Assembly (NCBI RefSeq): GCF_034067285.1
Contig: NZ_CP139286.1
Span: forward strand, 2,294,001-2,358,000
Length of the DNA stretch: 64,000 nt
DNA from: Acinetobacter pittii
GTDB lineage: Bacteria > Pseudomonadota > Gammaproteobacteria > Pseudomonadales > Moraxellaceae
Direction of reading: 5' to 3'
Shown one piece after another: positions 18,431 through 27,660 of the stretch. The number at the start of each line of letters is the position of its first letter. Position 1 is the first letter of the stretch. Below the pieces are notes generated by a model that worked only from the letters and a program-made list of their open reading frames with translations, was not told where the DNA came from and ran no database searches. A program made the translations under genes and the position numbers.

Positions 18431-19378
18431 ATGTCAAAAAATTTAGCAACATTGATTGGTTTAAGCGCCATTCTCATGTGGGCATCTATGGTCGGCCTTG
18501 TTAAGCATATTACTGCCGCAATTGGTCCCGATATGGGTATTACGCTGATTTATACTTTCAGTGCCGTGCTATTGCTTATTATTTTTAGAGTTCCAAATTT
18601 TAAGTTAATTTCTAAAAAGTATTTAATTTTAGGTACCGCTTTATTTATTGCTTACGAACTTTGTTTTTCATTTGCAATTGCTTATTCCAAAACAGCTCAA
18701 CAGGCTATTGAAGTGAGTATTGTGAATTACCTCTGGCCAAGCTTAACAGTTTTAGCCTTTGTCATTTTTAAAGAACTAAAGTTTAATTTTATTATTATTT
18801 TAGGTTTACTCATCTCAATTTCAGGCATCATTTTTATTCAGACCGGAAATAGTGATTTTAGTCTCAATAGTATTGTTGATAATTTTCATAGCAATCCTTT
18901 AAGTTATATTTTGGCCTTTGCAGGCGCTGTCATTTGGGCTTTTTACTGCGTGTTAACCAAGAAAATGAGCAATGGACAAAATCCAATTTCTATTTTCTTT
19001 ATCTGTGTAGCACTCACCCTATGGATTAAGCTATTTATCACAGGTCACGCAACTCTACCCTCTATCGATCTAGCGACATTTATAACTTTAGCGGTCGCTT
19101 CTGTTGCTATTGGTTTAGGTTATGCAGCATGGAATATTGGTATTATTCATGGAAATATTACCATGCTGGTTGTTGCATCTTACTTTACCCCGATCATTTC
19201 ATCTCTTTTGGCAATGCTCGTTTTACAAACTCAATTGTCTATGAGCTTTTGGCAAGGAACTGCAATGGTCACAGCAGGTTCCTTTATTTGCTGGATGTCT
19301 ACAAACTGGTCAGTTATTCGTCCTTTCATCAAAAAGATCACGAGAGAAATTCAATATCTCTTTACGTCGAATCGTTAG
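18431..19378 (+). CDS. EamA/DMT-family transporter (YddG-like), copy 1
   Basis: A 315-aa inner-membrane protein with about ten hydrophobic helices in two EamA repeats. It has ATLIGLSAILMWASMVGL at the start and AIEVSIVNYLWPSLTVL near residue 100, both typical of the YddG amino-acid/metabolite exporter branch. It is convergent with a clear paralogue at 19416 with a 37-bp gap. The export substrate cannot be read from sequence. Confidence 0.83.
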   Translation: MSKNLATLIGLSAILMWASMVGLVKHITAAIGPDMGITLIYTFSAVLLLIIFRVPNFKLISKKYLILGTALFIAYELCFSFAIAYSKTAQQAIEVSIVNYLWPSLTVLAFVIFKELKFNFIIILGLLISISGIIFIQTGNSDFSLNSIVDNFHSNPLSYILAFAGAVIWAFYCVLTKKMSNGQNPISIFFICVALTLWIKLFITGHATLPSIDLATFITLAVASVAIGLGYAAWNIGIIHGNITMLVVASYFTPIISSLLAMLVLQTQLSMSFWQGTAMVTAGSFICWMSTNWSVIRPFIKKITREIQYLFTSNR

Positions 19379-19415
19379 AAATTGAACTCAATTTTGAAAA
19401 CCCCACTATCGGTTT

Positions 19416-20303
19416 TTAACGCTTCTGCCGCGTGGCAAGCCAACATAAAACCGAGCCGATGCATACCATAGCTGCCCCCTGCCAAAACGACATTGAAAGC
19501 GGTGTTTGTAAAACGATTGCTGCCAGAGCTGCTGAAAACACAGGTATAAAATAAGACGCACCTGCCAGAATCGTTACATTGCCATGCAATATCCCGACGT
19601 TCCATGCGGCATAGCCAAAACCCATTGCCGCAGCAGCAAGCACAAGATAGATCACAGCATGGAAGTCAAATACCATTGGCGCCCCGCCAATGAGGAGGTA
19701 TTTCACCCATAACACCAGCGCTGTAAGTATAAAAAAGAGTGTTACACCATTTTTTCCGTTGGCGATTCTTGCAGTTACCGTGCAATATGTCGCCCAAATT
19801 AATGCACCGATAAAAGCCAGCCCATAACTGAGCGGATTATCTTTTATATTTTCGAGCATACTTGCCAAATCAAGTCCTTGCTCACCCCCAAGTACCCAGC
19901 AGATTCCCAAAATGGCAATCACAAATCCGGGAATTATTAACCAGTTAGATTTTTGATTATTAAATAAAATAGCTGCGACCATGGTTAAAGCTGGCCATAA
20001 ATAATTCACCATTCCCACTTCAATGGCTTGGCGATTGGTATTTGAATAACCAATAGATAAGGCAAGACATAACTCATAGGACACAAATAATAGACTTCCC
20101 CAAATTAAATAGCGCTTAGGGAATTCACTCAGTTTTGGAAATCCAATGCTAATCAGGAGAAAGACAGAGGCAACGCTATACATCATGGCTGCACCACCAG
20201 TTGCTCCCAAGCTTTCGCTTACACTACGAATTAATCCAACAATAGAACTCCATAGCAAAACAGCGATGAGCCCTATTAACGTTGCATTTCTCTTGCTTAT
20301 CAT
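19416..20303 (-). CDS. EamA/DMT-family transporter (YddG-like), copy 2
   Basis: A 295-aa paralogue of the convergent EamA gene. It shares ATLIGLIAVLLWSSIVGLI, AIEVGMVNYLWPALTM, GFGYAAWNVGILHGNVTIL and TPLSMSFWQGAAMV in register, with many substitutions elsewhere. This looks like an old inverted duplication. The protein lacks the C-terminal basic tail of copy 1. It ends 34 bp before... in transcription order it follows no gene closely; the pyruvate carboxylase gene downstream begins at its own region to the right. YddG-type proteins export aromatic amino acids or similar compounds; the specificity here is unknown. Confidence 0.83.
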   Translation of the reverse strand: MISKRNATLIGLIAVLLWSSIVGLIRSVSESLGATGGAAMMYSVASVFLLISIGFPKLSEFPKRYLIWGSLLFVSYELCLALSIGYSNTNRQAIEVGMVNYLWPALTMVAAILFNNQKSNWLIIPGFVIAILGICWVLGGEQGLDLASMLENIKDNPLSYGLAFIGALIWATYCTVTARIANGKNGVTLFFILTALVLWVKYLLIGGAPMVFDFHAVIYLVLAAAAMGFGYAAWNVGILHGNVTILAGASYFIPVFSAALAAIVLQTPLSMSFWQGAAMVCIGSVLCWLATRQKR

Positions 20304-20336
20304 ATCTTTAAACCACTTCTCAAATTGAGAGTCGCT

Positions 20337-23300
20337 CTATTGAACGACTAAAACCAAATCCATATTTCTAACTTGCTTACCTGCACTCATTAAAACCTCC
20401 TGAACCACACAGTCCTGATCAGCTTTAATGGCAAGCTCCATCTTCATCGCTTCAATGGTAAATAAAGTATCGCCTTTCTTGACAGACTGACCCAGTTTCA
20501 CAGGTACTGTACTGATCATGCCCGGCATCGAAGCGCCGATATGCTTCGGATTTGTCGGGTCAGCTTTCGGATGAGCCGTCACTTCTTTTTGGCTTGCCTG
20601 TTTAATCTGCACCAGACGTAACTGACCATTCAGCTCTACAAACAGATCAATCACACCATCTTTGGCTTCTGAACGGCCCAACAGCTTTATTTCCAGTGTC
20701 TTGCCGCGTTCAAGCTCAATTTCGACAGGACTTTGCTCTTTTAAACCATAAAAGAAGGCTGAAGATGGAATGCTTGATACCGTGCCATATTTCAGTTTGT
20801 GTTTCATAAAGTCGATAAAGACTTTTGGATACATCAAATATGACGCCAGTTCCTGTTCAGTTAGTGTTTTACCAAACATATTTTCAAGCATTACTTTCTC
20901 ACCCACCAGATCGACTGGTGGCATCACTGCTCCAGGACGATCACTTAACGGGGCTGCACCTTTTAATACCTTGTGCTGTAACTCTTTTGGAAAACCATGT
21001 GCCGGTGTGCCTAGCTCCCCTTTAAACAGTGAAACCACCGATTCAGGGAAATCAATCTCAAGTTTCGGGTTTTTAATATCTTCTGAATTCAGGTGATTCG
21101 ACACCATATATAAAGCCATGTCACCCACCACTTTAGAGGTTGGAGTAACTTTCACAATGTCCCCAAACAATAAGTTGACTTGTGCATAGGCATCGGAAAC
21201 TTCAGACCAGCGTTCTTCAATGCCTAGAGAGCGAGCCTGTTCACGTAAATTGGTATATTGTCCACCCGGCATTTCATGGTGATAGACATCGGCTGTACCC
21301 GCACGCATATCTGCCTCGAACGGTGCGTAGATATGGCGGACACCTTCCCAGTAAGTAGAAAGCTGCTGCAGGTTGTTAGGGTTGAGTCCTGTATCACGAT
21401 CGGTATTTTGTAAGGCTGCAACCACCGAGCCCATGCTCGGTTGTGAAGTGAGTCCACTCATGGCATCCATGGCGGTATCGACTGCATCTACACCCGCATC
21501 AATGGCAGACAAAATGCTGGCCGCGGCAATACCACTGGTGTCATGTGTGTGAAAATGAATTGGCAATCCGGTTTCTTCTTTCAATGCCTTGATGAGTTCA
21601 CGGGCTGCGGCTGGCTTACAAATACCGGCCATATCCTTAATGGCAAGGATGTTAGCCCCCGCTTTTTGCAGTTGCTTTGCCATATCGACATAGTAGTTAA
21701 GGTTATATCTGCGGTTGTGGTCAAAGATATCACTGGTATAGCAGATTGCTGTTTCACACAGCATGCCTGACTCTCGAACTGCATCAATGGCAACCCGCAT
21801 GTTATCGACTGCATTGAGCGAATCAAATACACGGAACAGGTCAACCCCACCTTGTGCAGCCTGTGCAATAAAGTGACGAACGACATTATCTGGATAGTTG
21901 GTATAACCCACTGCGTTGGATGAGCGAAGCAGCATTTGAAATAGAATATTCGGCACCGCTTCACGAAGTTGAGCCAGACGCTCCCACGGATCTTCTTTTA
22001 AAAAACGCATCGACACATCAAAGGTTGCCCCGCCCCAACACTCTAGTGAAAACAGCTCACTGGCCATACGGGAATAATAAGGTGCAATCGCCAGCATATC
22101 TGCGGTACGCATTCGTGTTGCAAATAAGGACTGGTGGGCATCACGCATGGTGGTATCAGTGACCAATACACGCTTTTGATCAAGCATCCAGTTTGAGAAA
22201 CCCTCTGCACCCAGTAATTTAAACTGGTCTCGGGTTCCACTCGGAAGAGACTGGTTTAAGTTAAATGTCGGTAACTGTGCCAGAGCTGGTACAGTTTCAG
22301 GAAGTGAACGCCCTTTAAGTTCAGGTTGTCCATTGACGGTAATGTCCCCTAAAAACTCTAGTAACTTAGTCGCACGGTCCTGCTTAGGTTTAAGGTTAAA
22401 TAATTCAGGCGTGGTATCAATAAATCGGGTGGTACAAGTACCTTGTGTAAATAAAGGATGGGTTACCACATTTTCTAGAAATGCCAGATTATTTGAGACA
22501 CCGCGGATACGGAACTCCTGTAACGCTCGCAGCATACGAGCATTGGCTTCATCACCACTTGCACCACGAACCGTGACTTTAGCGAGTAAAGAATCATAAT
22601 ATGGCGTAATGACTGCACCGGTATAAGCTGTACCACTGTCTACCCGCACCCCAAAACCGGTTGCACTACGAAATGCGGTCAGGCGCCCATAGTCGGGCAT
22701 AAAGCCATTTTTAGGATCTTCGGTGGTGAGTCGGCATTGCAGTGCGTGGCCTAATAGTTTGATCTGCTCTTGTGGTGGAATAAAACTGCTGCCATCGCCG
22801 ACCGCAGCGCCTTCGGTCACCCGAATTTGTGCCTTAACAATATCAATGCCAGTAATTTCCTCAGTAACCGTATGTTCAACCTGAATGCGCGGATTAACTT
22901 CAATAAAGTAGAAGTCCTCTGTTTCGGCATCCATTAAGAACTCAACCGTACCCGCATGGGTGTAATCTACTGCGCGGGCCAGTCTTAAAGCAGCGTCACA
23001 GATTTTACTGCGCTGTATTTCAGACAAATAAGGTGCGGGTGCACGCTCAACCACCTTCTGGTTGCGTCGTTGTACGGTACAATCCCGTTCAAACAGATGC
23101 ACGATATTGCCATGGGTATCACCCAAGATCTGTACTTCGACATGGCGGGCATGGCGAATCAGTTTCTCTAGATAGACTTCGTCATTGCCAAATGCAGATT
23201 TGGCTTCACGACGTGCAACCGTAATTGCATCTTCGAGTTCACTTTCATTTTCAACCACACGCATACCACGGCCACCACCACCCCAGCTCGCTTTGAGCAT

Positions 23301-23774
23301 AAGTGGATAACCCACTTCAGCGGCCAGTAACTGACAGTCTTCAATACGTTCCGGTAGTGCCGATGTAGCAGGAACAACAGGCACACATGCAACTATTGCA
23401 ACATTACGTGCCATTACCTTGTTGCCTAACTGACGCATCACTTCCGGTTTTGGACCGATAAAACGGATTCCTGCTTGGCTACAGGCCTCGGCAAACTCAG
23501 GGTTTTCGGACAAGAAACCATAGCCCGGATGAATCGCATCTACCCCAGCCTCAAGTGCAATACGGATAATATCTTCAATATCCAGATAGGCCGCGATTGG
23601 CTTTTTGCCAGCACCTACCCGATAAGCTTCATCCGACTTGAAGCGATGCAGGGCAAATTTATCTTCTTCTGCATAAATTGCAACCGTGCGGATACCCATT
23701 TCTGTAGCGGCACGCATCACTCGAATTGCGATTTCACCACGGTTGGCAACTAAGATTTTACGTATTGGTTTCAT
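20337..23774 (-). CDS. pyc: Pyruvate carboxylase
   Basis: An 1145-aa single-chain biotin enzyme. The biotin carboxylase (residues 1 to about 450) begins KILVANRGEIAIRVMRA and has GGGGRGMRVV and RDCTVQRRNQKVVE. The carboxyltransferase (about 535-810) shows RDAHQSLFATRMRT and HFHTHDTSGIA with metal-binding histidines. The C-terminal biotin carrier has the AMKM motif with Lys1111. It makes oxaloacetate from pyruvate, ATP and bicarbonate. The gene follows the porin and catabolic genes on the same strand with a 95-bp gap. Two sampled 60-base lines have 50% and 58% G+C, clearly above the surrounding DNA, suggesting a different origin or codon selection. Confidence 0.96.
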   Translation of the reverse strand: MKPIRKILVANRGEIAIRVMRAATEMGIRTVAIYAEEDKFALHRFKSDEAYRVGAGKKPIAAYLDIEDIIRIALEAGVDAIHPGYGFLSENPEFAEACSQAGIRFIGPKPEVMRQLGNKVMARNVAIVACVPVVPATSALPERIEDCQLLAAEVGYPLMLKASWGGGGRGMRVVENESELEDAITVARREAKSAFGNDEVYLEKLIRHARHVEVQILGDTHGNIVHLFERDCTVQRRNQKVVERAPAPYLSEIQRSKICDAALRLARAVDYTHAGTVEFLMDAETEDFYFIEVNPRIQVEHTVTEEITGIDIVKAQIRVTEGAAVGDGSSFIPPQEQIKLLGHALQCRLTTEDPKNGFMPDYGRLTAFRSATGFGVRVDSGTAYTGAVITPYYDSLLAKVTVRGASGDEANARMLRALQEFRIRGVSNNLAFLENVVTHPLFTQGTCTTRFIDTTPELFNLKPKQDRATKLLEFLGDITVNGQPELKGRSLPETVPALAQLPTFNLNQSLPSGTRDQFKLLGAEGFSNWMLDQKRVLVTDTTMRDAHQSLFATRMRTADMLAIAPYYSRMASELFSLECWGGATFDVSMRFLKEDPWERLAQLREAVPNILFQMLLRSSNAVGYTNYPDNVVRHFIAQAAQGGVDLFRVFDSLNAVDNMRVAIDAVRESGMLCETAICYTSDIFDHNRRYNLNYYVDMAKQLQKAGANILAIKDMAGICKPAAARELIKALKEETGLPIHFHTHDTSGIAAASILSAIDAGVDAVDTAMDAMSGLTSQPSMGSVVAALQNTDRDTGLNPNNLQQLSTYWEGVRHIYAPFEADMRAGTADVYHHEMPGGQYTNLREQARSLGIEERWSEVSDAYAQVNLLFGDIVKVTPTSKVVGDMALYMVSNHLNSEDIKNPKLEIDFPESVVSLFKGELGTPAHGFPKELQHKVLKGAAPLSDRPGAVMPPVDLVGEKVMLENMFGKTLTEQELASYLMYPKVFIDFMKHKLKYGTVSSIPSSAFFYGLKEQSPVEIELERGKTLEIKLLGRSEAKDGVIDLFVELNGQLRLVQIKQASQKEVTAHPKADPTNPKHIGASMPGMISTVPVKLGQSVKKGDTLFTIEAMKMELAIKADQDCVVQEVLMSAGKQVRNMDLVLVVQ

Positions 23775-23869
23775 CTTTTTAACACTTTTAAATTACTCTC
23801 AAGCATTCTTGTCAGGTCTTTTTGAGAGTGTAGTTAATAGAAGTAGATTGATCAGTTAAGGCGCAACTC

Positions 23870-25045
23870 TTAGAAGTTATAAACAAGCATCACATTTAAG
23901 AGCTTGTTCCACTTACCATCATCGCCCGCTGCAAGTGAGCTACCCGTACCACCCACAAATGGATCGTTTTTACTCATTAAATATTCGGTATATAAAGAAA
24001 TATTTTTGTAGTCCCATGCCACACCCACAATGTTGCGCTGTGAGTCGTCAAAACCCTGTTCTTTCTTGTTGAAACCACTAAACACAACATAAGGCGTGAC
24101 GTTGAGTGAGTCTCGTACATTCTTAAAGGTATAACTGGTATCTACCGTGTAGAAATAACCCTTATTGGCAATATCGTATTCGCCATCAAACGAGCCAAAA
24201 GTAGAGCTTGTAGGGCTTACAGTATCTTTGTTGCTAATCGACTGCCTTCCGCCTGTAAGTACCACATTCAGGTTTTTATAGTTAATTCGGTTAAACACAG
24301 CCCATGTGTTTCGATTTCCATCTGCAGATGTCTTTTTATTTTCAATATCTGAATACCAGTAGCTTCCCCCAACTGATACTTTTAAATCATCTGTACTTAA
24401 AAATTTAAGGTCTTGATCAACACGAACCATCCACATATTTTTTTCATTGAGGTTAGTTTTAAGTGGATCAGATGAAGTGACTACATTGGCGGTATAGCGT
24501 GCAGAATCTTTACTTGTCCCGTGGTAGTTACCACCGTCAGTTGCGAAATATGCGAGATCAACTTTGGTAGCGGTTGGCATCTCAAAGTGATAGTTCACCC
24601 CTAAATCTAAAGCGTCTTGCAGACCAATGGTATTGTTAATACCCGCATAGAAACTAGTGTCCCAATAACGGCCCGGACCAAAAGGAATGGGTTGTAAACC
24701 GACCGTAATATTATCGGTCGCATTTAAACGGTAACCTGCATAGGCCTGTACCAAAGTCGAGAAATCACAAAATTTATCGTATTGATAGCAGCGGTATTGG
24801 ACCTTACCAAACCAGTCTGGTGACTCATAAGCCACATTTAAAATTGCTGCGTCGAACTTAATTTTCTGATCAGAAGCAGATTCGCCGTAGTGTTTATCTT
24901 GATAGTTGGCTCGTAAAGTTCCAGAAACTGTGACTGCCCCTAGTTCAGTTTTTGGGTCACCGAAAGTTACACCAGCAAAAACAGGTGTAGACATACCGAC
25001 TACAAACAAACCCATTCCCACTTTTTTGATATAGACATTATTCAT
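23870..25045 (-). CDS. Outer-membrane porin of the catabolic cluster
   Basis: 391 aa with a signal peptide (Lys-rich start, hydrophobic core, cut after STPVFA near residue 24). The mature protein consists of alternating polar/hydrophobic beta strands rich in Tyr, Asn and Gly, and ends LLNVMLVYNF with a C-terminal Phe typical of outer-membrane barrels. The pattern LQPIPFGPGRYWDTSFY resembles phosphate/carbohydrate-selective porin-like proteins. It lies between the aldehyde dehydrogenase and pyc genes, so it probably admits the substrate of the cluster. The substrate is unknown. Confidence 0.75.
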   Translation of the reverse strand: MNNVYIKKVGMGLFVVGMSTPVFAGVTFGDPKTELGAVTVSGTLRANYQDKHYGESASDQKIKFDAAILNVAYESPDWFGKVQYRCYQYDKFCDFSTLVQAYAGYRLNATDNITVGLQPIPFGPGRYWDTSFYAGINNTIGLQDALDLGVNYHFEMPTATKVDLAYFATDGGNYHGTSKDSARYTANVVTSSDPLKTNLNEKNMWMVRVDQDLKFLSTDDLKVSVGGSYWYSDIENKKTSADGNRNTWAVFNRINYKNLNVVLTGGRQSISNKDTVSPTSSTFGSFDGEYDIANKGYFYTVDTSYTFKNVRDSLNVTPYVVFSGFNKKEQGFDDSQRNIVGVAWDYKNISLYTEYLMSKNDPFVGGTGSSLAAGDDGKWNKLLNVMLVYNF

Positions 25046-25174
25046 TTACATTTCCTTATTTAAATGAATTTTTGGATAAAACGATCCCTTCAAAAACTTT
25101 TTTGTTTTCGAATTAAAAGTTAACGTGTTTTTTTAAACTCCCTTGGCCCCTAAGAACCAAGGTTTACAGAAGTT

Positions 25175-26671
25175 TTAAGACTCAGACACATCAATCCAGA
25201 TGGTCTTTAATTCTGTGTATTGGTCATGTGCCCAAATCGATTTATCTCGGCCACCAAAACCAGACTCTTTATAGCCGCCAAACGGTGTCGTAATGTCACC
25301 TTCACCAAAACAGTTCACAGTCACTACCCCAGCACGAATAGCACGTGAAAGCTTGATCGCATTGCGTAAGTTACTGGTATAGACCGAACCTGCAAGGCCA
25401 TAAACTGAATCATTGGCAAGTGCGATGGCTTCATCAATTGTATTAAACGTGGTCACTGACAAAATTGGACCAAACACCTCTTCTTTAAATAATGTATCTG
25501 TCGCCTTAATGCCATCTACTACGGTTGGCTGAACAAAAATATCTTGTTCAGTGTTGCCACCAAAAACGATGCTTTGTTTTTCAGCTTTTGCCTGATCGAT
25601 ATAAGACTTCACTTTTTCGTAGTGTGATTTGCTGACCATTGAACCTAGTTTATTGTTCGGATCAAGTGGGTTACCCATTTTCCAGTCATTTAGATGAACA
25701 CCGATTAAACCTAATAGTTCATCTTTAACATCAGAATGCACAATTAAACGTGAAGATGCAGAACAGTTTTCGCCCATGTTCCAAAAAGCGCCATTCACGA
25801 TATGCTGTGCAACTTGATCTAAATCGTCGACATCATTCATCACAACAGCAGGGTTTTTCCCACCACACTCAAGAACAACACGTTTTAGATTCGATTCGGC
25901 AGCATATTGTAAAAATAGACGGCCTGTTTCAGTTGAGCCAGTAAAACTCACCATAGTGACATCCATATGTCTACCTAGTGGCTCACCGACTTCACGTCCA
26001 CCACCCGGTAGAATATTGAATACACCAGCTGGAATGCCAGCCTCGGCAGCCAACTCAGCAACACGCAGCGCAGTTAAAGTCGTTTCCTTAGCGGGTTTAA
26101 TCACCACCGAACAGCCTGCCGCTAAAGACGGCGCAATTTTCCAAGCCAGCATCAGCAATGGGAAATTCCAAGGTAAAACAAGCCCAACTACACCAATCGC
26201 TTCGCGCACCACAAGCGACAAAGTATCTGAACCTACAGGTGCTGTATTGTCATAAATCTTGTCGATCAGTTCCGCATGCCAACGAATGGTATGAATCATT
26301 TCTGGCACATCAGTTAACTGGCATTCACTGACTGGCTTACCACTGTCTAGACTTTCCATAACAGCCAGTTCAACTGTATTTTTCTCTAGAAGATCGGCAA
26401 ATTTAAGTAAAACGTGTTTACGTTCATTCGGAGACAAACGATGCCAGCGACCATCCTCAAATGCTGCTTTAGCTTTAGCAACCGCAAGGTCCACATCTTG
26501 GCTGTTACATGCAGTAATTTCTGCAAGTAACTCACCTGTTGCAGGGTTGGTCGTTTTAAACGTTTTGCCTGAAACAGATGCCTGAAACTGACCATCAATA
26601 AAGGCTAAAGTCTGAAACGATAAGTTTTGGGCAATCGTTGCATATTCCGATGCAGTCAGAAGCTCAGACAT
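25175..26671 (-). CDS. NAD(P)-dependent aldehyde dehydrogenase (PuuC/KauB-like)
   Basis: A 498-aa ALDH. It has LPWNFPLLMLAWKIAPSLAA, FTGSTETGR, the general-base glutamate in LECGGKNPA and the catalytic Cys303 in MGENCSAS, and ends with the PFGGYKESGFGGRDKS substrate loop. The best resemblance is to gamma-glutamyl-aminobutyraldehyde and other amino-aldehyde dehydrogenases. The ATG overlaps the DapA-like stop by one base (TAATG), so both are one transcript. A CCTTGG/CCAAGG hairpin lies at 25141-25162 downstream. In this cluster it likely oxidises the semialdehyde made by the lyase or amine oxidase. A ketoglutaric-semialdehyde role is an alternative. Confidence 0.88.
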   Translation of the reverse strand: MSELLTASEYATIAQNLSFQTLAFIDGQFQASVSGKTFKTTNPATGELLAEITACNSQDVDLAVAKAKAAFEDGRWHRLSPNERKHVLLKFADLLEKNTVELAVMESLDSGKPVSECQLTDVPEMIHTIRWHAELIDKIYDNTAPVGSDTLSLVVREAIGVVGLVLPWNFPLLMLAWKIAPSLAAGCSVVIKPAKETTLTALRVAELAAEAGIPAGVFNILPGGGREVGEPLGRHMDVTMVSFTGSTETGRLFLQYAAESNLKRVVLECGGKNPAVVMNDVDDLDQVAQHIVNGAFWNMGENCSASSRLIVHSDVKDELLGLIGVHLNDWKMGNPLDPNNKLGSMVSKSHYEKVKSYIDQAKAEKQSIVFGGNTEQDIFVQPTVVDGIKATDTLFKEEVFGPILSVTTFNTIDEAIALANDSVYGLAGSVYTSNLRNAIKLSRAIRAGVVTVNCFGEGDITTPFGGYKESGFGGRDKSIWAHDQYTELKTIWIDVSES

Positions 26672-27579
26672 TAAACGCCTCCTGTAATGGCCGCAACGTC
26701 ACGTTTAAGCTCTTCTACAATCACTTTGAAAGCTTGTTTCTTTTCTGCATCCATATCTTGTAACGGCGCACGAACACTGCCTGCTTTTAGGCCATTAAGT
26801 TCACAGCCATATTTAATGCACTGAATGAAATGACCAGTTTCGAGGAAATCCATTAATGGCATCATTGCAGCCATAATGCGGCGGCCTTTGTCGAAGTCTT
26901 TCTCAATCACACAAGCTTCATATAAGGCAATGTGTTCACGAGGTACAAAGTTTGAACCTGCACAAACCCAACTACGTGCGCCCCATGCAAAGAACTCAAG
27001 CGCCTGATCATCCCAACCGCAAGAAATTTCAAAAAATGGATAGTTACGCGCCAGCATATGTAACTGGTTCATATCGCCAGAACTTTCTTTAATACCGACA
27101 AAGTTCTTTGATTCGGCAAATACAGTGTCAAAAAACTCTTTACCCATGCTTACGCCCATACGAGCAGGATAGTTATAGAACATGATTGGTAAGCCTGCTG
27201 CTTTATCAATTGTTAAAGCATGAGCTGCAACTTCTTTTTCAGTTGGCAATGCATAAGGCGGAATAGTCACTAAAATACTATCGGCTTTAATTTCTTTAGC
27301 CACTTTTGCATATTCAACTGAATCTTCGGTACGAATTGCGCCTGTACCCACCATCAATGAAGTACGTGAACCAATAACATCTTTCGCATATTTAGCAAGG
27401 TCATAACGTTCTTCGGCAGTATGTGCGTAATATTCACCAGTTGTTGCAGCCACAATAATCCCGTGTACTTTTGCATCAATTAAATATTCTAAAACTTCTG
27501 CAAAAGCAGCTTTATCAATTGAACCGTCAGCAGCTAAAGGTGTGATTGCTGGTGTATAAATGCCTTCAAAAAATGTCAT
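26671..27579 (-). CDS. DapA/N-acetylneuraminate lyase-family aldolase or dehydratase
   Basis: A 302-aa class I aldolase-superfamily protein. The Schiff-base lysine is Lys164 (FVGIKESSGD). The conserved Tyr lies in MFYNYPARMG, and the GTTGEYYAHTAEER substrate loop is near residue 46. Biosynthetic DapA is unlikely here because the gene is embedded in a catabolic operon with an ALDH. Candidate activities are pyrroline-hydroxycarboxylate deaminase (hydroxyproline route) or keto-deoxy-sugar-acid dehydratase/aldolase, both of which feed a semialdehyde to an ALDH. The residues do not decide among them. Confidence 0.82.
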   Translation of the reverse strand: MTFFEGIYTPAITPLAADGSIDKAAFAEVLEYLIDAKVHGIIVAATTGEYYAHTAEERYDLAKYAKDVIGSRTSLMVGTGAIRTEDSVEYAKVAKEIKADSILVTIPPYALPTEKEVAAHALTIDKAAGLPIMFYNYPARMGVSMGKEFFDTVFAESKNFVGIKESSGDMNQLHMLARNYPFFEISCGWDDQALEFFAWGARSWVCAGSNFVPREHIALYEACVIEKDFDKGRRIMAAMMPLMDFLETGHFIQCIKYGCELNGLKAGSVRAPLQDMDAEKKQAFKVIVEELKRDVAAITGGV

Positions 27580-27608
27580 GATATTTTCTCCGTTTTAAAG
27601 TGTGTTGA

Positions 27609-27651
27609 GAGTTGCCATCATCAATTTGAGAACTTGGGATCATGGCAACTC
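27609..27651 (-). other. Intercistronic hairpin between transporter and lyase genes
   Basis: A perfect 10-bp inverted repeat, GAGTTGCCAT (27609-27618) and ATGGCAACTC (27642-27651), with a 23-base loop. It lies in the 81-bp gap between the MFS stop and the lyase start. It has no T-run, so it is more likely an mRNA processing or stability element than a terminator. Confidence 0.55.
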
Positions 27652-27660
27652 GATCCATTG

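Noticed and set aside
26671..27579. Biosynthetic dihydrodipicolinate synthase (dapA)
   Set aside because: The gene sits inside an importer/oxidase/ALDH operon, so a catabolic lyase or dehydratase is more likely than lysine synthesis.
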